A stretch of DNA of 7,324 nucleotides. Source: Hyphomicrobiales bacterium. Its GTDB lineage: Bacteria > Pseudomonadota > Alphaproteobacteria > Rhizobiales > Beijerinckiaceae. The translations under genes were made by a program, and so were the position numbers. Below the pieces are notes generated by a model. It was not told the origin of the DNA and searched no databases. It saw nothing but the letters and a program-made list of their open reading frames with translations. Below are positions 6,215 to 7,324 of this stretch, one piece after another; within the stretch, counting starts at the first letter, position 1; each line of letters begins with the position of its first letter. Where the stretch lies: assembly GCA_025363375.1 (NCBI GenBank), contig JANYDZ010000536.1, positions 1-7,324 on the forward strand, written 5' to 3'.

Positions 6215-6964
6215 GGGCGCCCTCTCCTGAATCATGCCGTGTTGGCGGTCGAATTGTTTACCGGCGCGCGGAGCGCGCGTTGACCCGACGGCGCTCAGCA
6301 TAGCGCGGAATTCGGCGCTTTGCCTATGGGGCATTGCAATTTTCCCGGAATGATCCGGCGCGCCCCGGCGCGGCGCGGCTTTCCGTCAAATTACACAATT
6401 TCGCCACGATCCCGGACAAACCGCGGCGGTGGAAAAATATTCGCCCTCCGGACGCGCAATTCCCGCGGCGAGGTCTTCCAGCGCCGCGAGGAAACACTAT
6501 TTTATTGGCATGATCCTTGAAATCTCCCTCGGCATTCGCGATGCGGGAGTCGATAATGGCGGCAGCTGCACAAATTTTCCACGCAGGGCGCGTCGGCGAA
6601 GCCCGATGCATGCTCCGGCGCCGTAAAAATGCTCAGGTTGCGTCTTATCAATCGCGATGTCGTGGACCCGGCCAGGTTCATCGGCAGCCGCGGGAATTTG
6701 GCCCATGGGTTGGCGATCGCATGTGGAGTCTACGCCCTTTGTGCGGAATCCCGCAGCATGCTGATATTATGCAATGCCGAAAAATTGATGGTGCGCAAAC
6801 CCCGCGAATCACGCAACATTCGCAGGTCGAGGACATTTTCAAGCGGAGCCATAAATTCCGGCGGCGGCGCCGGCCCATCCTGCGTTCAATTTCGCAAGAC
6901 AGTAGTTCAATTTCGCAAGACAGTGATCGTGTTTTGGAATGCCCGGTTTCACCCAGGAGCAATC
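6215..6964. other. 750-nt intergenic region between divergent iorA and prkA
   Basis: No convincing gene is seen on either strand. Base composition is visibly more AT-rich in places (for example around 6495-6535 and 6755-6800) than in the flanking genes. A GC palindrome (GCGCGC-GGA-GCGCGC) near 6264-6281 lies in the expected leader or promoter area of iorA. The frame of prkA stays open upstream of its start back to 6557 (136 codons), but the translation there resembles nothing in PrkA and reads as chance. A 21-bp tandem repeat lies at 6884-6925. Promoters for both divergent genes must be here, yet I cannot place a sigma-70 or sigma-54 promoter with confidence. Confidence 0.7.
6884..6925. repeat. 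21-bp direct tandem repeat, two copies, upstream of prkA
   Basis: Two head-to-tail copies, 6884-6904 and 6905-6925, are identical at 20 of 21 positions (the last base is A or G). The core is TTCAATTTCGCAAGACAGT. A 21-bp period places both copies on the same face of the helix, about 40-80 nt upstream of the prkA start, as expected for a repeated protein-binding site. The alternative is the end of an IS21-type insertion sequence, whose termini carry repeated blocks of about 20 bp; the minus-strand reading TCTTGCGAAATTGAAC resembles such ends from memory. No transposase fragment was recognised beside it. Confidence 0.85.
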
Positions 6965-7324
6965 ATGTCGGTCTCTACTGATCTTCTCACGCGTTATTCC
7001 AATGCATTTGAAAGTCGCCGCGACGCGGAAATGTCCATCGCGGAATTTTTAGACAATTGCCGCGCCGACCCCAATATGTACGCCAGCGCCGCCGAACGCC
7101 TGCTCGCCGCCATTGGCGAGCCCGTTGTGGTGAACACCGCCAAGGATCCCCGGCTGGGGCGCATCTTCATGAACCGCACCATTCGCGTCTATCCCGCCTT
7201 CGCGGAATTTTACGGGATGGAGGAAACGGTCGAGCGGATTGTCTCCTATTTCCGCCATTCGGCGCAAGGGCTGGAGGAGCGTAAACAAATCCTCTACCTG
7301 CTCGGACCGGTGGGCGGCGGCAAG
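6965..7324 (+). CDS. prkA: PrkA-family serine protein kinase (YeaG-like), 5' part
   Basis: The first 120 codons are present and the gene runs off the window end. PrkA (YeaG in E. coli) is a cytoplasmic protein of about 640-650 residues with an N-terminal AAA-like ATPase region and a C-terminal kinase-like domain, linked to sporulation in Bacillus and to starvation or stress responses in Gram-negatives. The sequence shows AEFLDNCRADPNMYASAAER (26-45), the strongly conserved stretch DPRLGRIFMNRTIRVYPAFA (61-80), EFYGMEE (81-87), IVSYFRHSAQGLEERKQILY (92-111), and a Walker A loop GPVGGGK (114-120) at the window edge. The start is fixed by AGGAG (6955-6959) 5 nt before the ATG and by family N-termini of the same length. 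In alphaproteobacteria it is commonly followed by yeaH- and spoVR-type genes, which would lie outside this window. Confidence 0.93.
   Translation, partial: MSVSTDLLTRYSNAFESRRDAEMSIAEFLDNCRADPNMYASAAERLLAAIGEPVVVNTAKDPRLGRIFMNRTIRVYPAFAEFYGMEETVERIVSYFRHSAQGLEERKQILYLLGPVGGGK

Noticed and set aside
6215..6334. N-terminal extension of the [2Fe-2S] subunit by 40 residues
   Set aside because: The extension lacks similarity to the family. The ATG at 6214 has a good ribosome binding site and gives the normal family length.
6506..6520. Sigma-54-like promoter TGGCATGATCCTTGA
   Set aside because: The -24 element fits well, but the essential GC of the -12 element is GA here, and it lies about 450 nt from prkA. 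It is probably chance.
6517..6981. 154-codon open frame overlapping the prkA start
   Set aside because: Its translation is rich in R and S, has no domain or clear ribosome binding site, and overlaps the well-supported prkA start in another frame.

Overview
The window looks like a chromosomal segment of a high-GC alphaproteobacterium, probably Hyphomicrobiales (Rhizobiales). This rests on base composition, a Tat-exported isoquinoline-oxidoreductase-type enzyme, a TctC/Bug-type receptor fragment, a PrkA kinase and a C-rich/G-rich intergenic palindrome of a kind common in that group. The genus cannot be fixed from the sequence alone.

Layout. (1) 3-614: the 3' part of glutaminyl-tRNA synthetase (glnS), with an in-frame TAA at 273-275 that splits an otherwise well-conserved anticodon-binding region. 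(2) 758-1374: a broken stretch. A well-initiated 5' gene fragment runs directly, in a different frame, into the 3' part of a Bug/TctC-type solute-binding protein. This is best explained by a deletion that joined two genes. (3) 1449-2903: an intact HpaB-family flavin-dependent aromatic hydroxylase on the same strand, with no flavin reductase nearby. (4) 2909-3361, minus strand: a small exported glycine-zipper protein built from a duplicated module, convergent with hpaB with only 5 nt between the stop codons. (5) 3483-3511: a perfect 11-bp palindrome just past the end of the next operon. (6) 6214-3527, minus strand: an iorA-iorB-type two-gene operon encoding a [2Fe-2S] subunit and a Tat-targeted molybdenum subunit of a periplasmic N-heterocycle/aldehyde-type oxidoreductase. 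(7) 6215-6964: a 750-nt intergenic region carrying a 21-bp tandem repeat. (8) 6965 to the window end: the first 120 codons of prkA, a serine protein kinase with an AAA-type P-loop.

Functional reading. Regions 2 and 3 look like the remains of an aromatic-compound uptake and oxidation operon that lost material, leaving the hydroxylase as the only full-length gene. The iorAB pair is a self-contained oxidoreductase lacking its FAD subunit, as is normal for the isoquinoline-type branch. PrkA is a separate stress or starvation-linked transcription unit that continues beyond the window.

No clearly new multi-gene system is visible. The points most worth a second look are the nonsense codon in glnS, the fused gene remnants, the exchanged catalytic residues in the HpaB homologue and the tandem repeat ahead of prkA.
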